A DNA stretch of 64,000 bases from positions 1,526,136 through 1,590,135 of the forward strand of contig NZ_KE136481.1 in the NCBI RefSeq assembly GCF_000407185.1. The letters are read 5' to 3'. A model generated the notes under the pieces. The model saw only the letters and a list, made by a program, of their open reading frames with translations. It made no database searches and was not told where the DNA came from. Both the position numbers and the translations under genes were made by a program. This document shows, one piece after another, positions 45,591 to 55,700 of this stretch. Positions within the stretch are counted from its first letter, which is position 1. Every line of letters begins with the position of its first letter. The DNA comes from Enterococcus malodoratus ATCC 43197 (GTDB lineage Bacteria; Bacillota; Bacilli; Lactobacillales; Enterococcaceae).

Positions 45591-46600
45591 TAAATTAACC
45601 TTTTTTTAAAGCAGTAAGCGAAATGATACATCAAAACCCACAGATCGGACCATGTTTTCGGATCTTTTCCAGTTAACTCATAGATACGTTGAATTCGATA
45701 ATTTAACGTATTCCGATGGATATGGAGTTGTTCTGCTCCCGCTTTTATATTCGTGCTATTGTTAGCAAAACAAATTAAGGTCTCATGATATTCTTCATAA
45801 ATGGCTTCAACATTTTTGATTAATGCCTGATCCAATTCCATTGGAAAATCAAACAATTGAGCAAAATAATAGGTTTCGGTAAAAAAAGTGTGTGTGATTG
45901 GAATTTGCAAAAATTGCAAATACAAAAAGGTATTCTCGACTTCCTTAATACACCGGCCTGCATTTAAACGCGGAGGACTAACAAGCAACTTCGCCGGTCC
46001 TGTATCAATCTTGACTTCCATATCAACAAAAACCAAATAATTTCCATTCCATTCAAATACCTCATGCAAAGGAAATAAACTTCGGCATTCTTCTTGTTCA
46101 GTTGACCAAACACAGCGATTGGGTCTTTGTAGATTGATGCCATAATCGTTTAACGCTCTTTGAATCAGCTCTTCACTGCGGTGTTCTTTATCCAAAAGCA
46201 ACTCTTTTAAAAACTCATTTTTTTGTTGATTCTTCTTCTCTTTCTTACTGAACTCATTCAATTCTTCGACTAGAAGCAGCACAATAGATTTCACTAGTTT
46301 GGTAAACGGCCGAACCTCTTCCGGTTCACCTGAAATTCCTACGACACCCAACAATTCACCCTTTAGAATAATCGGTTCATTAGTCCCACGCTTCTCTAAA
46401 GATGTATCTCTAAAAACCTCGACCATTTGTCTTTGCTTAATTGCACGCTCTGCACCACGATGCCGCTGTCCAATTCGATGTTCTTTCCCGCTTGCGATGA
46501 TATAGCCTTGCTCGTTCATAATATTTATATTGTACGGAATATCAGCCATCAATTTCTGTACGATCAGATTTGCTTGTTCCTTCGTTAATAAATTACTCAT
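45590..46600 (-). CDS. CdaR-family sugar-acid-responsive transcriptional regulator
   Basis: The 336-aa protein has an N-terminal diacid-recognition domain (TKEQANLIVQKLMADIPYNINIMNEQGYIIASG and GVVGISGEPEEVRPF) and a C-terminal PucR-type HTH (AGAEQLHIHRNTLNYRIQRIYELTGKDP). CdaR proteins activate genes for glucarate, galactarate or glycerate use. It is the last gene of the unit with glycerate kinase and a GntP permease, which supports a sugar-acid or glycerate signal. Confidence 0.9.
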   Translation of the reverse strand: MSNLLTKEQANLIVQKLMADIPYNINIMNEQGYIIASGKEHRIGQRHRGAERAIKQRQMVEVFRDTSLEKRGTNEPIILKGELLGVVGISGEPEEVRPFTKLVKSIVLLLVEELNEFSKKEKKNQQKNEFLKELLLDKEHRSEELIQRALNDYGINLQRPNRCVWSTEQEECRSLFPLHEVFEWNGNYLVFVDMEVKIDTGPAKLLVSPPRLNAGRCIKEVENTFLYLQFLQIPITHTFFTETYYFAQLFDFPMELDQALIKNVEAIYEEYHETLICFANNSTNIKAGAEQLHIHRNTLNYRIQRIYELTGKDPKTWSDLWVLMYHFAYCFKKRLI

Positions 46601-46678
46601 CGATTTCCCGTCCTAAGAGTTTTCTGTTTGTTTCTTAGTTTAACGAAATTCCGATAGATGACAAAAATTTTGCACCGC

Positions 46679-47815
46679 TCAAACACATAAGACACGAACG
46701 ATATTTTCCACTGTTCGTTCCAAATTGGCTTCTCCCGCCTGTAAGGCATCATCCAATGAACCAGACTTTCCTAAAATACCAAAAATTGCAGTTATACCTT
46801 CGTCATATAGAACTTCGACTTGTTCGCCAATATAACCGGCGCAAGCAAAAACGGGTTTATTATATTTTTTTGCGGCTTTTGCTACTCCATAAGGTGCTTT
46901 ACCAAATTTTGTTTGAAAATCCATACCACCTTCGCCTGTAAATACATAGTCAGCTTGACTGATTTTATCTTCCAAATGCGTCAATTCGGTTACAAGATCG
47001 ACTCCTGACCGCAAACTAGCACCTGTAAAGACTAACAATCCCGCGCCTAACCCGCCTGCTGCACCAGCTCCCGGCTGATTTTTGACATCAATCGTTAAAT
47101 CCTTTTTTATAACCTCAGCATAATGAACAAGATTGCTGTCTAGCTCATTCACCATCGCTGGTGTCGCACCTTTTTGCGGACCAAAAACAACAGATGCACC
47201 CGTAGGCCCCGTCAATGGGTTGGTCACATCACTTGCAATAGTGATCTCAGTGTTTTTCAAACGAGGATCAACATTTGTTATATCTACTTTAGCTAATTTA
47301 GCCAATGCACCACCGCCAACTGACAAGTCGCGACCGGCTTCATCTAACAACCGAACACCTAACGCTTGCGCCATTCCGGCCCCGCCGTCATTCGTGACAC
47401 TCCCACCGATTCCAATGATGATCTTTTCAACACCATGGTCCAAAGCACTTTTGATCATCTCACCAGTGCCGTAAGTAGAGGTCAACAAAGGATTGCGTTT
47501 GCTTTCGGCCAATAATTCGATTCCATTTGCCTTTGCCATTTCCATCACGGCCGTTTTTTGATCTGCTAACAAACCATAGTAAGTTGTAACTTTTTCTGTT
47601 GGGAGCGGTCCGGAAACAACTACTTCGACTCTAGTTCCTTTGCTGCCGTCAACTAGCGCATCGACTGTTCCCTCGCCACCGTCAGCCATTGGAACGTGAA
47701 GGATTTCCGCGTCAGGTAAAACTTTACGAATACCACGTTCCATTGCTTCACAGGCTCTTTTTGCACTCATACTTTCTTTAAATGAATCTGGTGCTAATAC
47801 AAAAGTTTTCTTCAT
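46679..47815 (-). CDS. glycerate kinase (GarK/GlxK family)
   Basis: The 378-aa protein has LAPDSFKESMSAKRACEAMERG, PMADGGEGTVDAL, GIGGSVTNDGGAGMAQALG and FTGEGGMDFQTKFGKAPYGVA, all glycerate-kinase family I motifs. It phosphorylates D-glycerate with ATP to a phosphoglycerate. It lies between the permease and the regulator with an AAGGAG box. Length is normal. Confidence 0.95.
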   Translation of the reverse strand: MKKTFVLAPDSFKESMSAKRACEAMERGIRKVLPDAEILHVPMADGGEGTVDALVDGSKGTRVEVVVSGPLPTEKVTTYYGLLADQKTAVMEMAKANGIELLAESKRNPLLTSTYGTGEMIKSALDHGVEKIIIGIGGSVTNDGGAGMAQALGVRLLDEAGRDLSVGGGALAKLAKVDITNVDPRLKNTEITIASDVTNPLTGPTGASVVFGPQKGATPAMVNELDSNLVHYAEVIKKDLTIDVKNQPGAGAAGGLGAGLLVFTGASLRSGVDLVTELTHLEDKISQADYVFTGEGGMDFQTKFGKAPYGVAKAAKKYNKPVFACAGYIGEQVEVLYDEGITAIFGILGKSGSLDDALQAGEANLERTVENIVRVLCV

Positions 47816-47934
47816 CGCTTTTCTCCTTACTCTACTTAAAAAATCAACTTACTCGCTATCTATACAGCATACTGTTACATTTTCTATTACTCAAAATTCT
47901 TTTCTATAGTTTGTGTTAATCAATTTTGCCATTT

Positions 47935-49227
47935 TTATTTCAAAATGAATCCGTATAAAATCGTCGCCGCAATCATCATTACACCACCAACACATATTTC
48001 ATAAGGAATGACTTTCATTCGCTCTTTAATCGACATATGCATACTATTCGCAGTAATGTGGAAATAATTTCCTTGAGGAACACTATCAATCACCGTTGCA
48101 CCTGTATGAACCATTACCGCAGCAGCCAAGGAAGAAGTTCCCGTCGCTAATATCGCATGGCCGAATGAGCCGGTCGCCAAAATAACTGCGGTAGAAGTTG
48201 AACCGACGGCTAATCCCATTAAAATACCTGAAATCGGTGCTAAGAAGGTTCCAGAAATTCCTGTGATAGCAATCAAGTGAACAACTTGTTTCGATAAATC
48301 AGAAACAGAGATCAGTCCGGCAATCGCTCCAGCACCAATCAAGATCAATACTGTATCGGTTACTCGATAAATTCCAGCCTTAGAATATTCTCGAATTTGA
48401 TGTGCATGTCCCATCGCAATCGTACCAACAATCGAGGCAAAAGGTAAGATATACATCGCGTCAATTTTTAAATTAGCTAAGACATGGATATGAAGCATTG
48501 TCCCGATCGGATTGATCAACAGTAAAACAATCGATAGAACAGGGGCAATCAGCGCTTTGTTTAAAGGCATCAATTTTTTTTCACCTTCTTCTCCAATATC
48601 GCTGTCCTGGACCATCATCCCTTTCTTTTTGATCAAGCTAGCAATGACAACTGCTGTAACTAAGCCGAATACTGCTGGAATGAAACCTGCAATCATTACG
48701 CTGCTCAAATCCAACTTAAAGCCATTCGCTGCTGCAATCGTATTTGGATTTGGTGAGATGATATTTCCGGCTTTCCCGCCGCCGGATAGGGCAGTCAACA
48801 ATGCTAATTTGCTGATACCCGTTTGTTTACCGACGGATAAAGCAATCGGTGCGACAATCAATACTGCTACTGGAATAAAAACACCCACTGCCGTGATGAT
48901 CATTGTTGACAATGCTAATGATAAAATCGCCTTATTGGCACCAAGCTTGTTGACGATTGCATGAGCGATCGATTCGGCCGCGCCCGATTCCATCATGACA
49001 CCAGCTAACATTCCAGCTGCCAGCACTCGTATCGCCGTGCCCATAATACTTTGTGTACCAGCAATCAATATATTTACTGTGTCACTTAAAGATGCTCCTC
49101 CAATCAGACATCCAACAATTGCGCCTAAAAATAATGAATAAACCGGATTCATTTTTCTCAAAATTGAGAATATCGCGAAAAGCAAACCAATTATCGCTGC
49201 ATACCAAGGGATAGTAATACCTGACAT
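47935..49227 (-). CDS. GntP-family permease (likely glycerate or gluconate-type acid)
   Basis: The 430-aa membrane protein has GntP features: MNPVYSLFLGAIVGCLIGG, ALSGGGKAGNIISPNPNTIAAANGF, and GLAVGSTSTAVILATGSFG, and about twelve hydrophobic segments. These permeases import sugar acids by proton symport. The neighbouring glycerate kinase makes glycerate the most likely substrate. The ATG at 49227 is preferred because the AAGGAG box abuts the one three codons upstream. Confidence 0.88.
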   Translation of the reverse strand: MSGITIPWYAAIIGLLFAIFSILRKMNPVYSLFLGAIVGCLIGGASLSDTVNILIAGTQSIMGTAIRVLAAGMLAGVMMESGAAESIAHAIVNKLGANKAILSLALSTMIITAVGVFIPVAVLIVAPIALSVGKQTGISKLALLTALSGGGKAGNIISPNPNTIAAANGFKLDLSSVMIAGFIPAVFGLVTAVVIASLIKKKGMMVQDSDIGEEGEKKLMPLNKALIAPVLSIVLLLINPIGTMLHIHVLANLKIDAMYILPFASIVGTIAMGHAHQIREYSKAGIYRVTDTVLILIGAGAIAGLISVSDLSKQVVHLIAITGISGTFLAPISGILMGLAVGSTSTAVILATGSFGHAILATGTSSLAAAVMVHTGATVIDSVPQGNYFHITANSMHMSIKERMKVIPYEICVGGVMMIAATILYGFILK

Positions 49228-49315
49228 GTGAAACATCTCCTTATTTTTTGTTTACGTTTCCATTTTAACGATCTGCCCAATAAATAAAATTGGTATATTT
49301 ACAGCTTCATTTGTG

Positions 49316-49327
49316 CATGTGCACATG
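49316..49327. promoter_or_regulatory. 12-base perfect palindrome upstream of the permease operon (candidate operator)
   Basis: CATGTGCACATG is a perfect palindrome about 90 bases before the permease start, in the short divergent region. It may be the binding site of the CdaR-type regulator. No similar copy was noticed elsewhere. Confidence 0.4.
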
Positions 49328-49412
49328 TCGCAGTTAGAAAATAGGCAGAAACATTGCTTTCATATCACCGATCCGTATACTATAAGCTAAACTTCAAAAA
49401 GCAGGTGATCTT

Positions 49413-49580
49413 ATGTATGTTGTCAAAGTACTCCATGGTTACATTGGTAAAGAAGGTCAACGCACCCGTGAAAAAGACCCTGAGAAGCTTTGGGTATTCC
49501 AAAGCAAACGAGAATCTGATCAGTTCGCCGCAAGAATCGGCGGACGCAGCAAACATGTCTCAAAAATTCGAAAAGATTGA
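49413..49580 (+). CDS. small conserved-looking basic protein (55 aa)
   Basis: An ATG at 49413, preceded by CAGGTGATCTT, opens a 55-codon frame reading MYVVKVLHGYIGKEGQ and ending in GGRSKHVSKIRKD. The charged, compact sequence with regular codon use and a terminator directly after it support a real gene; the longer overlapping frame in another phase is a shadow. The family is not recognised. It is divergent from the glycerate operon. Confidence 0.65.
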   Translation: MYVVKVLHGYIGKEGQRTREKDPEKLWVFQSKRESDQFAARIGGRSKHVSKIRKD

Positions 49581-49596
49581 CACTTCTTTATAAAAT

Positions 49597-49631
49597 AAAA
49601 CTGCGTATCCACTATGGACGCGCAGTTTTAT
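49597..49631. terminator. terminator after the small 55-aa gene
   Basis: AAAACTGCG and CGCAGTTTT form a 9-bp stem with further partial pairing inside (TATCC/GGAC), and a T-rich run follows. It also lies before the end of the next minus-strand gene and may act both ways. Confidence 0.85.
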
Positions 49632-49665
49632 TTGTCTTTTTTTCTGTTCGTTATTCTTAATTCAA

Positions 49666-51580
49666 CTAATTATTTTTTAACTTGTTTTTGAAATAACCCC
49701 AAAGGCCAACTAGCGAGACAAACAGTAAACCAATGATCGTCATATTGTTTTCTTTTTCCCCTGTAGCAGGATATTCTTTTTCAGTCGCAAGCTTGGTCAT
49801 TCCACTGTTACTTGTACTGCTTTCTCTGCCGATCGTTTTTTGGGAAGAGTTCAAGAATTGAGTAAGATTACTGTTTTCTTGATTTTTATTCGAATGAACC
49901 AGCATTGCCGGGGTACTTGGTTTAATTGGTTTGTTTGGTTTGTTTGGCTCAACCGGTTTATTGGGCTTGGTCACCTTATTTGGTACTTCGTTCTTAGGGT
50001 CCTTTTTATAAGTAATAAGAACCACTGTATCGGAAGTGTCTTCATTGACTTCCTGCAGTGCAACAGCAGAAATGTCCGGTGTATACCCATCAACTTTTGG
50101 TGCCAAAACCTTATCCCAAGAAGTAGCCGTTTCATCGTACCAGTGACCAGCACTGATTATTTCATGTGTATCCTTGTCTTCAGTAACTTCCCGGACAAGT
50201 CGAACCTTTTGAATGACCGTCTTAGGGGCTTGTGCATCCCCTTCCACACGATAGTTGATGGTCCGAGTAACATCTTTGCTTTCTTGAACAACTTGAGTAG
50301 CCTTAATCGTTAATTGTCCTGCATTGACTGTCACTATATAATTGGGATTCTCGCCCAGTACAACATTGATTTTATACGTACCTGCAGTTTCTCCAGGTTC
50401 GCGAACAAGCTGATAGTTCAATTGATCCCCTTCAACAAGTCCCGTATTGGCTTTAGAAGTATCCTCCGCTTTTTCTATGTTAGCTGCAAAACTAGGATCC
50501 TTTTGACCGACATATTTTTGATAATCGCCTACTGTTATCGTCACAGGTCTAGGTGTAATAGTAAAATATGTTCCATACCAAACAGGCTCAGGATGACTCA
50601 TCCATTCATCAGACATCAAACTGAAATTCGGATTATTATCTTGCAGCATTTTTAAAAAGTCAGCGCCTAAATACAGACGATATTTCCCAACAGCAGAGCC
50701 TGCTTCTCTGAAAATTGCATCCTTAGGAATCAGGTCATTCGTTGGTTCCCAATCCAAGCCGACCCCATGTGTAACAATTTGTCCTGAATAGGTTTCTTTC
50801 CCATTTTTTATTTGTAAAACATATTTATATTCCTGGCCCTCAACAGAATGCGTCCACGATGCGGACCAATTTTGATGAACAGGTTCAGGTGTAATTCCAG
50901 CCTTGTCTGCTTGAATTAATTCTAAGGCATTAGAACGATCATCACTTTGTGCCTTCTTCGATGAATCGGTATTTTTTTGTCCCGTATTATTATTTTGAGA
51001 CGAATTAGCTTCAGTATCGGATGACTGTTCAACTGATTTTTTTTTCGTTTGTATTAACAGTATTTGAGTTTACTTTCCCACTTTGTGTTGTTTGACTAGA
51101 GCTAGAATTTTCAACTTGACCATTATTAGCCGAAGATACAGTTGAATCTTGATCTGTTGATTTGTCTGGAACTACCGTTGAGTCTTGAGTTGATTTTGCT
51201 TCATCATTGACAGCTGAACTGTTTGCAGAATTATTCAAGACCGCACTATTATCCTGATCACTTGAAACTTTTTCACTTGCTGCTGTATTCCCAGATGCTG
51301 AGACATCATTTTGATTTCCTTGATGAACAGTAGCTGTTTCAGGAGTTTCACTATTCCCACTTGTCTTATTCGACGAAAGTTCGTTTGTAGATTCTGTTTG
51401 AGTCGTCTTTTCACTTGAAACGAGTGCGGTTGATTGTTCATTTACGTTGGCATTTTCGGCCGCATGAGCATTATCAGCAGAAAAGTTCAAGCTTAATAAG
51501 GTTCCTCCAACTATCGTCACTCCTGCCAAAACCCTTTGCTTTGTTTGTTTGGATAGTTTCATTTGAGTTTTCTTATCCAT
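49666..51580 (-). pseudogene. LPxTG-type surface protein split by a frameshift in a nine-adenine tract
   Basis: Two frames make up one gene. The first (51580-51029, 183 aa) has a long signal peptide and a Ser/Thr/Asn-rich stretch and stops at TGA. The second frame is open from before 51045 to 49666. It carries a domain with SWTHSVEGQEYKYVL, an MBG-like domain (VTITVGDYQKYVGQ...), a MucBP-like domain (VTRTINYRVEGDAQAP...), a PNKP-rich wall spacer and the sorting signal YPATGEKE with helix and basic tail. The switch point is a run of nine A (51037-51045); eight A would join the frames to about 637 aa. It may be phase variable, broken or a sequencing error. Confidence 0.82.
51037..51045 (-). repeat. 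nine-adenine homopolymer at the frameshift
   Basis: On the coding strand G-A9-T-C lies exactly where the reading frame is lost. Removing one A restores a continuous frame. Such tracts slip often in replication and in transcription. Confidence 0.9.
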
Positions 51581-52008
51581 ATCAATACTCTCCCTTACTG
51601 TTTTCCCGACTGAGCCATCAACTTAAAGCGACCTCTTCAACAAAAGAATCATTATTTTTCTTTTAGCAATCAAAGACAATTACTAAACAGCTTTTATTTT
51701 CAGAAATTGATTTTCATAAACTAAAGTAGTAAAGAGGTTCTTTATTTGAATTCATTCTAGTCCTTTTGCAAATGAAAATGAAAAGAAAGGTCTTGAAAAT
51801 CAATTCCTATAATCAGCTAATATTTTTTATTTTTTGACAAATGCAAGCAAACGTCTTCAAAAAGAATTTTTTCCCCCTCGAAGAAAACAATAAATTCTAG
51901 GTGACGAAAACTATTCTTCCTTTCTACTATTAGCAAAACAGATAAATTCTAAATCAAGTACTTATATAGTAAGCTGGAGATACAGACAAAATTAAAGGAG
52001 GATGTTTT
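51581..52008. other. AT-rich intergenic region between the frameshifted surface gene and the DUF2188 gene
   Basis: The 428-base gap separates divergent genes. A TTGACA hexamer occurs at 51834-51839 but without a convincing -10 at the proper distance. No gene or structured RNA was seen. Confidence 0.4.
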
Positions 52009-52461
52009 ATGCCTTGGAACCTAACTGATTACCCTGCCTCGATGAAGAACCTAGACCCATTGATTCGTAAAAAAGCGATTGCGATTGCCAATGCGCTACT
52101 GGCCGATGGCTATCCTGATGATCGCGCGATTCCAATTGCAACAAGCCAAGCAGAAAAATGGTACAAAGATGCTTCAGCAGACGAAAAGAAAGACTTTCAG
52201 AGAGCAAAGACACCGCAAAAGAATGACTCCCACACTACCAATAAAAATGCTAAAAAATTAATGAATGCCGATGTTGAAGTGACCTATGACGATGACAAAT
52301 GGCTGGTTCGTTCAGAGAAAGCCGATCAAGCCAGTGATTCCTTCGAGACAAAGGAACAGGCGGTTGAACGTGCAAAAGAAATCTCAAAAAACAAGCACTC
52401 TTCTGTCAAAATCTACAAACAAGATGGTACTCTGCAACAAACAATTGATTATTCTGAGTAA
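52009..52461 (+). CDS. DUF2188-domain protein with YdaT-like N-terminus
   Basis: The 150-aa soluble protein has an N-terminal helical part (MPWNLTDYPASMKNLDPLIRK..., residues 1-65; resembles ChaB/YdaT-type proteins with AEKWYKDASADEK) and a C-terminal DUF2188 domain (about 85-148: DDDKWLVRSEKADQASDSFETKEQAVERAKEI, ending in KIYKQDGTLQQTIDY). Such proteins are often stress linked but their role is unknown. The AGGAGG box precedes the ATG. A terminator lies 125 bases downstream. Confidence 0.82.
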   Translation: MPWNLTDYPASMKNLDPLIRKKAIAIANALLADGYPDDRAIPIATSQAEKWYKDASADEKKDFQRAKTPQKNDSHTTNKNAKKLMNADVEVTYDDDKWLVRSEKADQASDSFETKEQAVERAKEISKNKHSSVKIYKQDGTLQQTIDYSE

Positions 52462-52586
52462 GCAGGACTATTTATCGAACAAAAAACTGGGAAAAAATTG
52501 TTGCTTACCAGTCCCCCAACTCGACTCTTTCAATTTCTGCTCTCTTTGTCTTACTTAAGGAAAAGCAGCTGATTATTTCTATATAT

Positions 52587-52637
52587 AAAAACGTGAATAC
52601 AACCGCTATTTTAATTGTGCGGTCGTATTCACGTTTT
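52587..52637. terminator. terminator after the DUF2188 gene
   Basis: AAAACGTGAATAC-AACCGC pairs with GCGGT-GTATTCACGTTTT with one mismatch around a 12-base loop, followed by TTTTTC. The stretch 52462-52762 otherwise holds only this and the next terminator. Confidence 0.88.
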
Positions 52638-52716
52638 TTCTTATTCATTAGATTACTGACCATTGTGCTGAACTTATCTTCCCTTCGTACAGACAGTAGT
52701 TTCATACCTTTCGTTA

Positions 52717-52750
52717 CAAAAAAGCATGCAGTGCAATTTTGCACCACATA
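52717..52750 (-). terminator. intrinsic terminator of the large CnaB-repeat surface gene
   Basis: GTGCAA and TTGCAC form the core of a stem, extended with mismatches to GTATGTG/GCATGC, followed by a T-run on the minus strand. Confidence 0.7.
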
Positions 52751-52762
52751 CTTTATTAATCC

Positions 52763-55700
52763 TTAGTTCTTTTTACGGCGTCTGCTCATAGCATTTTGGA
52801 AAACTAACAATACAACGATGATACCACCTAGAATAACCAACCAATGATTATCAACAGAACCCGTTTTTGGATAACTTTGGTGCTGTTTTTTTAATTTTTC
52901 AGGCGGGTGATTCTTGCTTTTTGGCCCTTTAGGAGGTTTTGATGTTTTTGGCGGTACAGTTGGTTTGTAGGTATTCTTAATAGTGTACCCTTGTACACTC
53001 GTGGTATAGAATTTTGGAACATTCAGTTCCTTCACTGAGTAGACATATTCTTTTCCAGCCTTATCCACTTTGGGTAGATTCACAAAATGGTACTTCCATT
53101 CGTCTTCGGATTTCACAACGATCGAATCAATCTGCTTTCCATTTTGTAATAAGGCGACATCAATCGACTCTGGTCGAACCTTCGCTTTATTATTTTTATC
53201 ATCCCAAATTTTCTTTCCTTCTACGTTAGTCGTCAGCAATGTATTAGTCAAATCTCCATCATTAATTTTGCTTTGATAGCCATTGACAGGTGTTTCACTA
53301 ATTGTATACTTAATTTTTTTTCCGCCGTCTTTAAACTTCGCAAGATCATTGAAACTATATTTCCAATTGTCTTTGGCAGTAACTACTTTGGCCATCATCT
53401 CTTTACCATCAGCCATAAGTGTCACTTTAATTTGATCGGGACGAGTACTATATTTATCTTCGTTGTCCTTCCAAGTTTTCGTTCCTTCAACTTTTGTAAG
53501 TTCTGGACTATGGGTATTTGCAATATTATAGCCACTATTCGTTTCAGAATAACCTTTTACTGAATCTTCCTTTACTGTATAAGAAATTTGTTTGCCATTC
53601 TCATATACCGGCAGCTTATCAAATGCATATTTCCACTCATCATTTTTATCTGCCGTAACTACTTGGCTTTCTACTTCTTTATTCCCATTCATTAAATGGA
53701 TCGTGATGCTTTCAGGACGAATACCATCCTGATCATTTTTGTCATGCCACGTTTTTGTCCCCTTTATCGTCGTCAACTCAGGAGTGTACTTATTCGTAAT
53801 TGTGGTCCCAGTAACTGTCCCTGTATACCCATCAACTTGATTTTCAGTCACTGTGTAATCAATCGGTTTTCCCGCTTTGTATTTATCGAGATTGGTGAAT
53901 TCATAGGTCCAATTATCTTCGTTAGTTACCTTTTTAGAACTAATTATTTTTCCATCTGCCAACAAATTAACGGTAATTTCAGCTGGCCGTTTATTATCCT
54001 GATTGTTCTGATCATCCCACTTTTTCTGTCCATTGATCGTAATCTTTTCTGTAATATAGGTATTCGTTAGCTTAGCAATACCGTCGATAATTTCACCTTG
54101 CTGATCGTCTGCCTTATACTGGCTCGGTGTTTGTTCCTTCACCGTATAATGGATCAGATTTCCAGAGCTATCCCTTACATCCAAATCACTAAATGAACCA
54201 TGATACCCGTTTTCTTTATTCAATTGAATAGATTTATCAGTTTTCTGATCGTTCGCATACAAATCGACAGTGATTTCCGGCGTTTGGATTCCTGCGGGAA
54301 CATCTTTCCATTCTTTTTCAACATCGAAGGAGTATTTTGAATTGTTAACTTCAATCTTAGCTGTACCATCCTTATCCACTAGCACATGTGTCGGCTCTGA
54401 GGTATTAACATACTTACTTGGCGCATTGATTTCAAATATCCAATAATCTTTGCTACCTCCTCCATCTCCAACCTCCAAATTATCAAAAGTGGCTCTTCCT
54501 TGTGCTGTGGTCACAACATATGGCGCAATTGCTCCATCAATAAAGAGAGCCTTGTCTGCCTCATTTACCACGCCGTCCTGATTAAAATCAAGTTTATTAG
54601 GTGATTGCAAACGAGTATCACTAGATAAGTAACGCCACATCCGATCTAGATTATCTGAATTCACAACTTCATTATTCAATTCTGGAAATAATTTTGCTAA
54701 ATCACCGCGCACTAAATGCGGAACCAAATCTTTCAGCAAAGCAGCTTTAAGATCTGTGGCTTTTTCAGGTGATGTCACTATCTCTTTTTGATATTGTGCA
54801 AGCCGCTTCTGTATATTGGACAATCCACTTTTACTCGAAGTAATGACAAACTCCGCACCATCGAGTGGAGCTTTCGTTTTAGCATCTACCTTGCTTAGTT
54901 CTACATTACCATGCTCGAACACAACATATTGCACATAGTTAGAAGGAACTAATTCATGATATTTTGAATCCGAATTGACATACGAACGTTGACGATACCG
55001 ATCCCAATATTGATTCCCAGAAGTTTGAAAATCAAGATTGAATTGCAACATTTCATTATTCGTTGGTCCAGTAATCTGATAAGCAATCGACTTTGCCTTT
55101 TTTAGACTGTCAGATTTACCATCCCATTTGATCCACCCTTGATCATTTCCTTCCTGAATTGGTTCTGAAGGATTCACATCAAGATTCTGCTTTTGAGAGT
55201 AATAAAAAGTCACTGTTTTCCCATTGCTATTAACGTTAGTGATGTTGGTCAACGTAGAAGCACCGGCAAAATCACTGCCATCTTGTTTGGAAACTGGTAA
55301 TGGAACAATTCCGCGCATATTATTCTCCGAACCACCATTAAAGGTGTATGGAAAAACCTGAATCTGGTAATTTGAACTTAGTTTGCCTACTGTTTTTGGT
55401 GCAATTTTTTCTAGTACACCTAAATCCATTGGGCGTAGTAGCCGTAACTCTTGACCAAGCATTATCATGATCCCAATTGCCAAAGAAATTAATCGTGCTA
55501 TTGATATATGAGGTATTTTCTGCCCTCGTAGTGACAAATTCTCCACCTGAAAAATTTAGCGTAACAGTACCGGCATCCCCAGTGACAAAGGATTGATACA
55601 TCGAATCGGTCAAATAATTTAACAAGTCTTCATTTTTAGGATCATCAAAGTTTATTGTTGTGTTACTTGGTCCCACAGACACAGACATCTGATGTTTTTC

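Noticed and set aside
52505-52747. 80-codon minus-strand frame between the DUF2188 and giant surface genes
   Set aside because: It runs through two terminator hairpins, has no ribosome site and no recognisable features.
52950-54335. Regularly spaced repeats that might suggest a CRISPR array
   Set aside because: The period of about 270-290 bases and in-frame protein repeats identify CnaB domains; DNA identity between units is low.
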